The notes under the pieces: model-generated
Seen by the model: only the letters and a program-made list of their open reading frames with translations
Database searches by the model: none
What the model was told of the DNA's origin: nothing
NCBI RefSeq assembly: GCF_901212495.1
Contig: NZ_CAAKNY010000059.1
Coordinates: forward strand, 19,014-58,584
DNA length: 39,571 nt
Source: Collinsella aerofaciens
GTDB lineage: Bacteria; Actinomycetota; Coriobacteriia; Coriobacteriales; Coriobacteriaceae
Direction of reading: 5' to 3'
In this document: in pieces, positions 31,628 through 39,571 of the stretch
Numbering within the stretch: position 1 is the stretch's first letter
Layout: each line of letters starts with the position of its first letter
Position numbers and translations under genes: made by a program

Positions 31628-32351
31628 GGCCGATCGCCCCTTCCCGCGTGCCGGCGAGCACCTGCTCGGGCGTGCAGTGGCCGGCCACGCGCGTCACCAG
31701 CCCGTCGCGGACGAACGCCACGCGGTCGGCCGTCGCCGCGGCGTCCACGTCGTGCGTGACCATGACCACGGTCGTGCCGGCGTCTGCCATCTCACGCAGG
31801 ACGCCCAGGACGAGCGCGGTGTTCCTCGTGTCCAGGGCCCCCGTCGGCTCGTCGGCGAAGAGCACCGCCGGGCGGGAGAGCAGGGCGCGCACCAGGGCGG
31901 CGCGCTGCTGCTCGCCGCCGGACAGCCCTCCCGCGGGCGCCTTCGCGCGGTCGGCGAGGCCGAAGCGCCCGAGCAGGTCGCGGAGCCTCCCGCGGTCGAC
32001 CTTCCCCCGCGCGAGGGCGATCGGCAGGGTCGCGTTCTCCTCCACCGTGAGGTAGGGGACGAGGTTGTAGCTCTGGAACACGAACGCCGCAGCCTGTCGC
32101 AGGAAGCGGGTGCGGGCGCCCTCGCCCATGGCGTACAGGTCGCGGCCCGCGACCAGCACACGACCCTCGTCCGGGGCGTCCAGCCCGCTCATGCAGTACA
32201 GGAGGCTCGTCTTGCCCGCCCCCGACGGCCCCACGATCGCCGTGAGCCCGCCCGCGGCCGCGAGCGAGCAGCCCCTGAGGACCGGGACGCGCTCCTCGCC
32301 CGTGTCGGCCCAGCGCTTGACGCCCTCGGCCCTCACCTCCGCCGCAGCCAT
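31620..32351 (-). CDS. ABC transporter ATP-binding protein, MacB/LolD-like (243 aa)
   Basis: Walker A GPSGAGKTS (Thr-Ser in place of the more common Ser-Thr), Q-loop FVFQSYNL, signature LSGGEQQRAALVRAL, Walker B AVLFADEPTGALDT and H-loop MVTHDVD. Start: ATG 32351 behind GGGAGGTG; the upstream extension to 32543 has no family similarity. It is first in the operon ATPase-permease-small membrane protein. An inverted repeat lies about 107 bp upstream (32458-32475). Confidence 0.88.
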   Translation of the reverse strand: MAAAEVRAEGVKRWADTGEERVPVLRGCSLAAAGGLTAIVGPSGAGKTSLLYCMSGLDAPDEGRVLVAGRDLYAMGEGARTRFLRQAAAFVFQSYNLVPYLTVEENATLPIALARGKVDRGRLRDLLGRFGLADRAKAPAGGLSGGEQQRAALVRALLSRPAVLFADEPTGALDTRNTALVLGVLREMADAGTTVVMVTHDVDAAATADRVAFVRDGLVTRVAGHCTPEQVLAGTREGAIGRG

Positions 32352-32457
32352 GCGCGGCACCTCCCTTCGGGCGGGCGCTCCGCGCCCACCGACTCGTCCG
32401 TTCGACGCCACCCATGGAACCACCGCCCGTGCGCCCCGACGCCGCGCGCCAGTCGGT

Positions 32458-32475
32458 TGCCATCTCCAGATGGCA
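32458..32475 (-). promoter_or_regulatory. Perfect inverted repeat upstream of the FtsX operon
   Basis: TGCCATCT (32458-32465), two C, AGATGGCA (32468-32475): an 18-bp perfect dyad in the 310-bp divergent region between the minus-strand ATPase and the plus-strand AAA gene. It may be a regulator site; no clear promoter pair was found with it. The rest of 32352-32663 is GC-rich on the left and turns AT-rich after about 32590, with a possible -10 TACAAT at 32614-32619 for the AAA gene. Confidence 0.35.
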
Positions 32476-32663
32476 GTCTCGGTCTCGGTTCTGGTGCCAC
32501 CACACCAGCGTGGGTGGGGGATACAGTTGCAAGTGGAGGTCATAAGCTGCGTCGAGGAAGGAGCCGGAAAATGAATCGCGCCGCATCTCCCTCGATTCTG
32601 AGAGCTTCTATATTACAATGTTAAAAATTTGCATTAGATGAAGATCTTTCACATGGAGGCGTG

Positions 32664-33947
32664 ATGATTATCCGTCAAAAGTACCTTGACCAGCTTCTCG
32701 CCTTTCGGGATCGAGACCTCGTCAAGGTCGTTACGGGGGTTCGTCGTTGCGGGAAGTCGACCCTTCTGGACATGATGCGCGAGCATCTGGCAAGGGAGGG
32801 CGTTTCCCGGGAGCGACTTCTCACGTTCAAGATGGAGTCCATGGAGTTTGATGGCTTGGATTATCGCGGGCTTTACCAGCTTGTTCGCAAACGGACGGAG
32901 GGAATCGTCCATCCATATCTCTTTTTTGACGAGCTCCAAGAGATCGAGGGCTGGGAGCGCGCGATCAATTCCCTGCGCGTTGACCTTGATTGCGATATGT
33001 ATATCACGGGATCCAACGCCTATCTGCTGTCGAGCGAGCTTGCCACGCTGCTCTCGGGGCGTTATGTGGAGGTCGAGATGCTGCCGCTCGTCTTCTCGGA
33101 GTTTCTCGATTTCCAGGGAGCGTCACTGTCCTCTCGCACTGCGGCTGGGATGGATGTCTTCGAGTTGCCGGATGGCTCGCTTAGCACGGCGGTTGGCCTG
33201 TTTGATCATTATCGTCGCTACGGCGGGCTGCCGTACCTATCCTTGGGTACGCTAGACGGGGCGGTTCATAAGGCCTATTGCAGGTCACTGTACGAGACGG
33301 TCGTCATCCGGGATATTCTCGAGCGCGATCGCAGGCGTGGCCGCAGGCAGCTCACAAGCCCTGATTTGCTGGAGCGAACATGCCGCTTCCTTGCAGACAA
33401 TATCGGTAACGAGAATTCGGTTAACAGTATTGCCGGAGCGTTGCGGGCTGACGGCATCAAGGCTGCTAACAGTACTGTCGACGCCTACATGGGGGCGCTT
33501 GATGAGGCGTATCTCTTCTATCCTGTTCGGCGCTATGACATCAGGGGCAAGGATCTCCTGAAGACGGGTGGAAAGCGTTACATCGTGGACACGGGAATCC
33601 GCAACTATCTGCAGGACTATCGTGATTTCGATCAAGGACGTGTCTTTGAGAACATGGTCTACTTGCAGCTTCGCCACGAGGGTTTTGAGGTGAGCGTTGG
33701 AAAGCTGCGCTCAGGTGAGGTGGACTTCGTGGCGTCGGGGTCAGACGGGCGTGCGTACATTCAGGTAACCGAGGATATGACTGACTCGGCCACCATGGAG
33801 CGTGAGCTTAGGCCGCTGCGCGCCATACGGGATGCATATCCGAAATTTGTAATTGCTGCCCGGGGGAGTTATCCAAGGGAGATTGACGGGATTCGTATCT
33901 TAGATGTTATGGATTTCTTTTTGCAAAGAAGGCCACTACTGGCGTAG
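32664..33947 (+). CDS. AAA-family ATPase with DUF4143-type C-terminus (427 aa)
   Basis: N-terminal P-loop domain: Walker A GVRRCGKST (residues 25-33) and Walker B PYLFFDELQE (about 84-93), then TGSNAYLLSSELATLLSGRY as sensor region. The C-terminal half (from about residue 190) has YETVVIRDILERD and the nuclease-like segment GEVDFVASG...AYIQVTEDM, as in the DUF4143 group related to PD-(D/E)xK folds. These proteins are common in gut bacteria; their role is unclear. ATG at 32664 with TGGAGG; the GTG one codon earlier is less likely. Codon use is visibly less GC-rich than around it, so it was probably acquired separately. Confidence 0.85.
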   Translation: MIIRQKYLDQLLAFRDRDLVKVVTGVRRCGKSTLLDMMREHLAREGVSRERLLTFKMESMEFDGLDYRGLYQLVRKRTEGIVHPYLFFDELQEIEGWERAINSLRVDLDCDMYITGSNAYLLSSELATLLSGRYVEVEMLPLVFSEFLDFQGASLSSRTAAGMDVFELPDGSLSTAVGLFDHYRRYGGLPYLSLGTLDGAVHKAYCRSLYETVVIRDILERDRRRGRRQLTSPDLLERTCRFLADNIGNENSVNSIAGALRADGIKAANSTVDAYMGALDEAYLFYPVRRYDIRGKDLLKTGGKRYIVDTGIRNYLQDYRDFDQGRVFENMVYLQLRHEGFEVSVGKLRSGEVDFVASGSDGRAYIQVTEDMTDSATMERELRPLRAIRDAYPKFVIAARGSYPREIDGIRILDVMDFFLQRRPLLA

Positions 33948-34406
33948 AAGGATTTTTTCATCTATGAATTTTTTTTTCAGATAATTATAGAATCTAGCAA
34001 TAATGGAATCCCAATATGGTCATTTGCTTTTCCGGCGGCAGTAGGCAGTGGATATCTAGTTAGCTATGGAGAGAATAACATCGTAGAGAATCGTTTCTCC
34101 GATTCGATATCAAAATAACAGTACAACTTCGTTCATGCTTTGATGTTATGAGCGTTTCGATGTCTATCATCACTATTGGAATCAGGCCTCGTTCCGGAAT
34201 CGTCGTTAACCGATACGGTGGACAGATCTCTTGGGTGCGCTGAAATCGGAGAAGCGATTGGCTTGGTGCTTTTTGAGCGAAAGCTACTGAAGAAAACTCA
34301 TGGCTCAATTTGAATGGGATAGAGATTCTGAGTTGCACACACTCAGTTTCATAATGGTTGCTCGAGATACTGACGCTTTAGATTGATTGCTTGGGTCTAT
34401 TTTGAA
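33948..34406. other. AT-rich gene-free stretch
   Basis: About 460 bp of visibly AT-rich DNA with T-runs (33966-33980) between the AAA gene and the terminator at 34407. A 92-codon frame on the minus strand (34060-34338) lacks a ribosome site and family features and was not accepted. It looks like decayed foreign DNA carried with the AAA gene. Confidence 0.5.
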
Positions 34407-34446
34407 GGTCCCATGGCAACCATGTTGCCATGGGACCTGTTTTTTC
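34407..34446 (+). terminator. Intrinsic terminator (13-bp perfect stem)
   Basis: GGTCCCATGGCAA (34407-34419), a 5-nt loop, TTGCCATGGGACC (34425-34437), then TGTTTTTTC. The T-run is on the plus strand, so it stops transcription from the AAA-gene side. On the minus strand the stem may also help end the MacAB-like operon, whose last stop is at 34458. Confidence 0.85.
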
Positions 34447-34457
34447 AACTGGACGCC

Positions 34458-34712
34458 CTAGCTCGAGAACGTCACCTCCCCGCCGCCCAGGAGCTGGTCC
34501 TCGGGTACCTGTTTGGCGTCGGGCGGGATCTGCCCGGAGTCCGGGCCGCCGCCGACGGACTGGGTGTCGGTCACCTGGTCGCCGCCCGATCCCGTCGCGT
34601 CCCGGCTGGTGATGAACCATCCCGCGGCGACACCCCCGGCGACGAGCGCCAGGGCGACCAGCGCCGCGACCACGATTCTCTTTGCGTTGAACTTTCTCGT
34701 CCTCTCTTCCAT
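34458..34712 (-). CDS. Small membrane-anchored protein (84 aa), unknown function
   Basis: A basic N-terminus ([12 protein letters not shown]), one TM helix (about 13-32, [20 protein letters not shown]) and an extracytoplasmic polar tail with Gly/Asp/Gln-rich sequence ending [19 protein letters not shown] behind AGGAAAGG. It is the last gene of the MacAB-like operon, 84 bp after the permease. A copy of its last 17 codons survives at 28124-28180, which suggests that this protein is a standard companion of such operons here. It may be an accessory subunit, but no motif shows it. Confidence 0.7.
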   Translation of the reverse strand: MEERTRKFNAKRIVVAALVALALVAGGVAAGWFITSRDATGSGGDQVTDTQSVGGGPDSGQIPPDAKQVPEDQLLGGGEVTFSS

Positions 34713-34796
34713 TGCCTTTCCTCTCTCGTGAGTTCTTGTCCGAACTGTCCTGTCTATGTCATCCGGCCGCGCCGCCGGCTCGTCTTCCCGGCTGCG

Positions 34797-36005
34797 CTAC
34801 CCGTGCCTGAGCGCCTCCACCGGCGAGAGCCTGGCGGCCCGCCAGGCCGGGTAGAGCCCGAAGACCACCCCGACCGCGGCCGACACCGCCACGGTGCTGC
34901 CGGCCACCGCCGCGGGCACCTGTGGCGTGATCGCCCCGGAGCCCGCCATCTGGGCCGCCATGCCGGCGAACCCCCAGGCGGCGGCGTAGCCCGCGGCCAT
35001 GCCCGCCGCCCCGCCGGCGAGGCACACGAGCACCGCCTCGAGCAGGAACTGCGCCACAATGTCCGACCTCCTCGCGCCGAGAGCGCGGCGCAGGCCTATC
35101 TCGCGGGTGCGCTCCGTCACGCTCGTGAGCATCATGTTCATGATCCCGATGCCGCCCACGAGCAGCGACACCCCCGCGATGCTGGTCAGCAGCAGCTGGA
35201 AGGAGTCCATGACGGCGTCGGACTGCTCCATGGCCGCCTTCATCGGCCACACCGAGGCCCTGCCCGACCCTCCCTTGCGCGCCTCGATGGCGGACGCGGC
35301 CTCGCGGGCGAGCCCGTCGACGTCCTCGCCCTCCCGCGCGAAGGCGAGGACGGAGGTGTAGAGGTCGGCGCCGTCGGGCGATCCCACGCGCTGGCGCAGG
35401 GTGCGCAGCGGCATGATCGCCGACGAGAGCCCCGAGGCCGCGCCGGCGTCGGCGAGGACGCCCACCACCTCGAAGGGCGTGCCCGCGATGGTGACGCGGC
35501 GTCCCACGGCCGCGACCGGGTCGGCCGACTCGCCCTCCAGCTGTCTGAGCATGCCGTCGGTGAGCACCACGACGCGCGAGGCCGACTCCCCGTCCGCCGC
35601 GTCGAGGAGCCTGCCCGCGGCGAGCCTCGCCGAGGCGGCCTCGAACCAGTCGGGGGAGATGCCGAGCACGCCCATGTCCTTCACGGCCTCGGTGCCCCAC
35701 GTCGCAGAGGTCGTCGTGGAGACCGAGCCCGAGAGGATCTCGAAGCCTGGTACCGCCGCGCGCAGGGCGGCCACGTCGGCCTCGGTGAGCCCCAGGGCGT
35801 CGGCGCCCGCGTAGGTGATGGAGGCGGCGCGCGCCTGCGAGAGCCCGAGCCGCTCGGCCATGGCGGAGCGCACGCCCGTGACGAGCGCCGTCATGGCGAT
35901 GACCGCGGCGATGCCGATCACCACGCCGAGGGCCGTGAGCGCGGTGCGGCCCCGGTTGTGGGCGAGCGCGCGCACCGACTCGCGGCAGACGTCCGCGGGC
36001 CTCAT
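34797..36005 (-). CDS. MacB-type permease, FtsX family (402 aa)
   Basis: Typical MacB membrane domain: N-terminal [19 protein letters not shown] helix (about 20-42), a large extracellular MacB-PCD-like region (about 45-270) and three C-terminal helices. The conserved segment [30 protein letters not shown] lies at about 285-315, split here by the membrane edge, with the end [19 protein letters not shown]. Length is normal for the type without a fused ATPase. It overlaps the ATPase gene by ATGA. With the ATPase and membrane-fusion protein it forms a Gram-positive MacAB-like pump. Confidence 0.9.
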   Translation of the reverse strand: MRPADVCRESVRALAHNRGRTALTALGVVIGIAAVIAMTALVTGVRSAMAERLGLSQARAASITYAGADALGLTEADVAALRAAVPGFEILSGSVSTTTSATWGTEAVKDMGVLGISPDWFEAASARLAAGRLLDAADGESASRVVVLTDGMLRQLEGESADPVAAVGRRVTIAGTPFEVVGVLADAGAASGLSSAIMPLRTLRQRVGSPDGADLYTSVLAFAREGEDVDGLAREAASAIEARKGGSGRASVWPMKAAMEQSDAVMDSFQLLLTSIAGVSLLVGGIGIMNMMLTSVTERTREIGLRRALGARRSDIVAQFLLEAVLVCLAGGAAGMAAGYAAAWGFAGMAAQMAGSGAITPQVPAAVAGSTVAVSAAVGVVFGLYPAWRAARLSPVEALRHG

Positions 36006-36808
36006 CGTGGGCCCCCTTCCGCCGGCGAGGGCAGCGCCCGAAGCGCCTCCCTGCCATACGCGCGGCTGTCCGCGCCCCCGAGCGCCTCGGAGAGCAGGCC
36101 GTCGCGCAGGGTGAGGGCCCGCCCGGCCCGCGCCGCCACGCCCGCGTCGTGCGTGATGAGCACGACGGTGCGGCCGGCGGCGGAGAGCGCCTGGAACGTG
36201 CGCATGACGGCGTCTCCCGTGGCCGAGTCGAGGTTGCCCGTCGGCTCGTCGGCGAGCACGATCGCCGGGTCGGCCACGAGGGCCCGCGCGATGGCGACGC
36301 GCTGCATCTGGCCGCCCGAGAGCTCGCGGGCGAGATGCCCGGCGTAGCCCTCAGGCAGGCCCGCCGCCGCAATCGCGGCCATCGCCCGCTCCCGCCGCTC
36401 CCGCCGGGGCGCCCCGGCGTAGGCGAGCGACAGGCAGACGTTGTCGAGGACGGTCTCGCGCGGCAGGAGGTTGAAGCTCTGGAACACGAAGCCGATGCGC
36501 CCGGCGCGCACCCAGGCGAGTTCCGCGTCCGTGAGCGACGACACGTCCGCACCCTCCAGCAGGTAGGTCCCCGCGTCCGTGCGGTCGAGCAGACCGAGCA
36601 CGTTCATGAGGGTGGACTTGCCCGAGCCCGAGGGCCCCATGATCGCCACGAACTCGCCGGGCATGACCGAGAGGTCCACGCCGCGCAGCGCCCGGACGGG
36701 GCCGGCGGCGCTCGCGTAGGAGCGCGTCAGGCCGCGTGCCTCGATGGCCGGGACGGCCCCCGGTGCGGGGAGGTGCGCCGCGGCGGGCGCGTCGCTCGGG
36801 CGCGCCAC
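36002..36808 (-). CDS. MacB-type ABC ATPase (268 aa)
   Basis: Walker [11 protein letters not shown]-loop FVFQSFNL, signature [15 protein letters not shown], Walker [14 protein letters not shown] and H-loop LITHDAG. Start is GTG 36808, one base after the fusion-protein stop, with GGGAGG 8 nt upstream; the first 20 residues are a nonconserved Ala/Pro stretch. Its C-terminal 40 residues are longer than usual. Drives the MacB-type permease whose start overlaps its stop. Confidence 0.9.
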   Translation of the reverse strand: MARPSDAPAAAHLPAPGAVPAIEARGLTRSYASAAGPVRALRGVDLSVMPGEFVAIMGPSGSGKSTLMNVLGLLDRTDAGTYLLEGADVSSLTDAELAWVRAGRIGFVFQSFNLLPRETVLDNVCLSLAYAGAPRRERRERAMAAIAAAGLPEGYAGHLARELSGGQMQRVAIARALVADPAIVLADEPTGNLDSATGDAVMRTFQALSAAGRTVVLITHDAGVAARAGRALTLRDGLLSEALGGADSRAYGREALRALPSPAEGGPR

Positions 36809-36809
36809 C

Positions 36810-37949
36810 TCACTCGCCTCCCTTCGCTGCCGACGTGACCACCTGGTCGCCCTCCGTCAGGTCGCCCTCGACGGCCGCGCCGTCGTCGGTCTTCAGGAGG
36901 ACCTTGACCCTGCGGGTCTCGGTCCTGCCCTCGGCGCCGTCCTTGCCCGGCACCCACACTTCGACGGTCGAGTTCCCGTCCGCGTCGGTCCCGACCGCGC
37001 CGGCGGGGACGACGAGCGCGTCCTCAAGCGTCTGGACGGCGATGTCGGCGCTCGCGCTCATGCCGGGCTTGAGGCGCGGGTCGGGAGCGTCGACGAGCAG
37101 CCCCACGTCGTAGGTGACGACCGAGCCCGAGTTCTTGCCCGCCGTCGCCTGCGTCGCCACGTCCGTCACCGTGCCCTCGAGCTTGAGCCCGTCGACGGCG
37201 GGGAACGTCACCTCCGCCTTCTGGCCCACGGCCACCTTCGGCACGTCCACCTCGTTGACGGCGAGGGCGACCCTGAGCTTGGTGAGGTCGCCGATCTCGG
37301 CGAGGGCCGTGCCGGACTGCGCCTGCACGGAGGTCCCGGGGGAGGCGGCGAGCGACATCACGGTGCCGGCGGCCGGCGCGCGCACCGTGCGGGCGTCGGC
37401 CTTGGCCCGCGCCGCCTCGAGCGCCTGCTCTGCGGCCGTCGTCTGGGCGTCCGCCTTCTCGCTGGCGGCGCGCGCCTGGTCGAGCGCGGCGGCGGACTCG
37501 TCGGTCCCGTCCTTGGCCGCGGCCCTGGCGCGCTTGAGGTCGCCCGCCGCGGCGCGCTGGTCGGCCTGGGCCGAGGCGAGCGCAGCCTGCGCGGCGTCGA
37601 CGTCCTGGTCCAGCTGCGGGTTCGCGATGGTGAGCAGGACGTCGCCGGCGGAGACCTGCTGGCCCTCGGTCACCTTCACCTCGGCGACCGTCCCGTCCAC
37701 GGGCGTCGTCACCGCCGCCGAGGACGCGGCGGCGAGCTTGCCCGTTCCCGTCACCGTCTCGGTGAGCGAGTCCCTCCTCGCCGCCTTCGTGTCGGGCGCC
37801 GCGCTGGCGTCGCTTGCCGGGAACAGCAGCGTGGCGGACAGCCACGCCGAGGCGCCGACGACGGCCGCGGCCAGCGCGAGCGACGTCGCGACGCGGGCGG
37901 CCCGATGCCCGCGCGCCGCCGCCCCTCCCTTCCGAATTGTGTGCTCCAT
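36810..37949 (-). CDS. MacA-like membrane-fusion (RND/HlyD-type) protein (379 aa)
   Basis: TM anchor at about residues 20-42, then the biotinyl-lipoyl half motif GTVAEVKVTEGQQVSAGDVLLTI, split across 85-110. A long Ala/Gln/Asp-rich coiled hairpin follows (about 110-190, QAALASAQADQRAAAGDLKRA), then the second lipoyl half (TVRAPAAGTVMSLAASPGTSV) and beta-barrel segments (LRVALAVNEVDVPKV; RLKPGMSASADIAV). It bridges the MacB-type permease to the outside of the cell. Start: ATG 37949 (MEHTIRK) behind GGAAGG; the upstream ATG at 37994 is not supported by family length. First gene of the operon. Confidence 0.9.
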   Translation of the reverse strand: MEHTIRKGGAAARGHRAARVATSLALAAAVVGASAWLSATLLFPASDASAAPDTKAARRDSLTETVTGTGKLAAASSAAVTTPVDGTVAEVKVTEGQQVSAGDVLLTIANPQLDQDVDAAQAALASAQADQRAAAGDLKRARAAAKDGTDESAAALDQARAASEKADAQTTAAEQALEAARAKADARTVRAPAAGTVMSLAASPGTSVQAQSGTALAEIGDLTKLRVALAVNEVDVPKVAVGQKAEVTFPAVDGLKLEGTVTDVATQATAGKNSGSVVTYDVGLLVDAPDPRLKPGMSASADIAVQTLEDALVVPAGAVGTDADGNSTVEVWVPGKDGAEGRTETRRVKVLLKTDDGAAVEGDLTEGDQVVTSAAKGGE

Positions 37950-38007
37950 GTGCCGCGCCTTCCTTTCCTCTCGGCCTCGGTTGACGGCGGCCACTATGGG
38001 CGGGCAA

Positions 38008-38049
38008 GCTGAGACGAACCTTTGAGGGGCGTCTCAGCCCCGTCTCAGC
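38008..38049 (-). promoter_or_regulatory. Regulator binding-site array in the divergent MacAB/two-component promoter
   Basis: CGTCTCAGC occurs at 38030-38038 and 38041-38049, a direct repeat with an 11-bp period as used by OmpR/PhoB-type dimers. The same word inverted, GCTGAGACG, is at 38008-38016. On the minus strand a weak -10 (CATAGT, 37993-37998) lies one spacer downstream, so the array covers the -35 region of the pump operon. The regulator at 38099 is the obvious binder (inference). Confidence 0.55.
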
Positions 38050-38098
38050 GAGCCCGCGTAGCATCGCGGGCGCGCGGTTCCAAGCGGAAGGGGGAGGC

Positions 38099-38794
38099 AT
38101 GAGGGTTCTCGTGGTCGAGGACGCGTGGCGGCTCGCCGAGGCGGTCGCCGAGATACTCAGGGGCGAGGGTTGGTCGGCCGACGTGGCCACGGACGGCGGG
38201 CGCGGCGCTGAGCTCGCCGCCGCGGGCGCCTACGACTGCGTGCTGCTCGACCTCATGCTGCCCGTCATGGGCGGCCTTGACGTGCTGCGCGGCATGCGGG
38301 AGGCCGGCGACGCGACCCCGGTGATTCTTGTCACCGCCCGCGACGCGGTGCCCGACCGGGTGGCCGGGCTCGACGCCGGAGCCGACGACTACCTCGTGAA
38401 GCCCTTCCACGCCGAGGAGCTGCTCGCCCGCGTCCGGGCCGTCTGCCGCCGGCCCCGGGCCATCGAGGAGGCGGGGCCGCTGCGCGCCCTCGGCCTCGAG
38501 CTCGACGAGGGTTCGCTCGAGCTGCGCGCGGCGGGGGGCACCGCCGTCGCGCTCAGGGCGCGCGAGTGCCAGCTGCTCGCCGAGCTCATGGCGAGGCCCG
38601 GGCGCGTCGTCGCCAAGCGCGACCTCATCGACCGCGTCTGGGGGCCGGGGACGGCCGGCGGAGGCAACCGCCTCGAGGTGCTCGTGCACGACCTGCGCCT
38701 GCGCCTCGCCGAGGCGGGGACCGCAGCGGAGGTCGCCACCGTGCGCGGCGCTGGCTACGCCCTGCGGGAGGCTTCGGCCGGGGACGCGCGGTGA
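38099..38794 (+). CDS. OmpR-family response regulator (231 aa)
   Basis: Receiver domain with VVEDAW (5-10), phosphorylation site Asp51 (VLLDLMLPVMGG) and LVKPFH, then a winged helix (LRARECQLLAELMARPGRVVAKRDL...VRGAGYALRE). ATG behind GGGGGAGG. It is divergent from the MacAB-like operon and followed by a kinase through a GTGA overlap. Probably activates the pump operon through the repeats at 38008-38049. Confidence 0.9.
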   Translation: MRVLVVEDAWRLAEAVAEILRGEGWSADVATDGGRGAELAAAGAYDCVLLDLMLPVMGGLDVLRGMREAGDATPVILVTARDAVPDRVAGLDAGADDYLVKPFHAEELLARVRAVCRRPRAIEEAGPLRALGLELDEGSLELRAAGGTAVALRARECQLLAELMARPGRVVAKRDLIDRVWGPGTAGGGNRLEVLVHDLRLRLAEAGTAAEVATVRGAGYALREASAGDAR

Positions 38795-39571
38795 GGGCGC
38801 GGGAGGGGCGGCGCGCCCTTCCTCCCGAGCTCGCGCGCCTGCGCCGCCGGATGGCCCTCGCCTCCTCGGCCCTCATGGTCCTCGTGCTCGCCGCGTCATT
38901 GGCCGGCGCGTGGCTCTGGTCGGCGCGCGGGTATGCCTCGGAGGCCGACGCGGCGCTTCAGCAGGCCGCGGGCGAGTCCCCGCTCGCCGGGGACGGGGCG
39001 GCCGCCGTGGCGGTGGCGGGCCCCTACCCGGTCGTGCGCCTCTCGCTGGCGGGCGGCTCGGCTGCCGACGCGACGGGGGGCCTTTCCGGCGCGGACGCCG
39101 CCGCCCTGGCCGCCGCCGTGCCGGAGGGTGCCGCCTCGGGGTCCGTCACGGCCCTGGGCCGGGAGTGGCGCTTCGAGCGCCTGGACACCGGCTCCGTCGC
39201 GGGCGGGTCCGGCGCCGAGTCCTTCTCCGCCGGGGACGGCGCGGGCGGCATCGTCCTGCTCGTCGACGTGACCCAGGCCTCCTTCGCGCTGCGCTCGCTC
39301 GGCCTCGCGCTCGCCGCGGCGTGGCTCGCGGGATCCGCGCTCGCCACCGCCGCGTGCCGCGCGCTCGCCTCGCGCGCCCTCGTCCCGGCGGCGGAGGCCT
39401 GGGAGCGCCAGGAGCGCTTCGTGGCCGACGCCTCCCATGAGCTCAAGACGCCGCTCGCCTCGATGTCGGCCACGCTCGACGCCCTCACGGCGAGTCCCGA
39501 CAGCACCGTCGGCGAGCAGGCGCGCTGGACGGGCTACCTGAGGCAGGACCTCGACGAGATGGACGGCCTCG
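38791..39571 (+). CDS. Sensor histidine kinase, runs off the window end (partial, 260 aa seen)
   Basis: GTG at 38791 overlaps the regulator stop (GTGA), and the frame is open to the last base. TM1 is at about residues 21-42, an extracellular domain of about 120 residues follows, and TM2 is at about 168-190. The DHp domain has His216 (ERFVADASHELKTPLASMSATLDAL). The ATPase domain should follow outside the window. Partner of the regulator at 38099. Extracellular sensing of a pump substrate is inferred. Confidence 0.85.
   Translation, partial: MRAREGRRALPPELARLRRRMALASSALMVLVLAASLAGAWLWSARGYASEADAALQQAAGESPLAGDGAAAVAVAGPYPVVRLSLAGGSAADATGGLSGADAAALAAAVPEGAASGSVTALGREWRFERLDTGSVAGGSGAESFSAGDGAGGIVLLVDVTQASFALRSLGLALAAAWLAGSALATAACRALASRALVPAAEAWERQERFVADASHELKTPLASMSATLDALTASPDSTVGEQARWTGYLRQDLDEMDGL

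Noticed and set aside
30600..32624. A 674-codon plus-strand frame
   Set aside because: Antisense to the FtsX permease and ATPase genes, low-complexity Ala/Arg/Pro composition, no family features.
34060..34338. A 92-codon minus-strand frame in the AT-rich stretch
   Set aside because: No ribosome site, GTG start, no coherent domain or hydrophobic pattern; AT-rich decayed DNA gives such frames by chance.
34383..36347. A 654-codon plus-strand frame
   Set aside because: Antisense to the MacB-type permease and ATPase; repetitive Arg/Gly/His composition typical of shadow frames.
1..39571. CRISPR arrays, tRNA and rRNA genes
   Set aside because: No regularly spaced repeats of the right size and no tRNA-like cloverleaf or rRNA segments were seen by eye; a dedicated scan would be needed to exclude a tRNA fully.

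Overview
The window is high-GC DNA with actinobacterial-style codon use, dense operons and ATGA/GTGA start-stop overlaps. Together with a sortase-anchored surface protein tail, several lantibiotic-immunity-type ABC transporters and many two-component systems, it suggests a gut or oral member of the Coriobacteriia (Collinsella/Olsenella/Eggerthella relatives). This is inferred from composition and gene content; there is no rRNA or tRNA here to confirm it.

Layout. 1-290: tail of a sortase-anchored protein and a small membrane protein. 449-5479 (minus): an FtsX-type ABC transporter with an OmpR-type two-component system, at somewhat lower GC. 5749-6003: a broken small membrane protein gene. 6139-11188 (plus): module A, a LanFEG-type transporter, a YxeA-like exported protein and a NarL-type kinase/regulator pair. 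11624-15000: an XRE regulator, an ABC exporter cut off at its Walker A motif, a MobC-like gene and an IS481 remnant. 15052-19552 (plus): module C, a second LanFEG-type transporter, a lipoprotein, an OmpR-type regulator and a kinase lacking its ATPase domain. 19549-23171: a junkyard of repeated kinase fragments that bracket a RelA/SpoT-domain cassette, a YefM/YoeB toxin-antitoxin pair and a decayed IS481. 23304-28011 (plus): module B, a paralogue of module A. 28124-32351 (minus): a gene remnant, a NarL-type pair whose kinase also lacks its ATPase domain, a small membrane protein and an FtsX transporter. 32664-34450: an AAA ATPase in an AT-richer island. 34458-37949 (minus): a MacAB-like tripartite set and a small membrane protein, divergent from an OmpR-type two-component system (38099 to the window end).

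How the genes work together. Six ABC transporters (three LanFEG-like, three FtsX/MacB-like) lie beside six recognisable two-component systems. This is the usual arrangement for sensing and resisting antimicrobial peptides at the envelope. No bacteriocin precursor or modification enzyme is visible, so the region reads as an immunity/resistance island that grew by module duplication and then partly decayed: three kinases are damaged, one exporter is truncated and gene tails are left behind.

The least explained items are (i) the three-gene cassette at 19625-21001 (two-TM protein, RelA/SpoT-domain enzyme, small RPSAYGEY protein), (ii) its setting between direct repeats of a kinase gene, (iii) a hairpin class with an identical 22-nt loop but unrelated stems downstream of two operons, and (iv) a large nested hairpin inserted between two transporter genes of module B.
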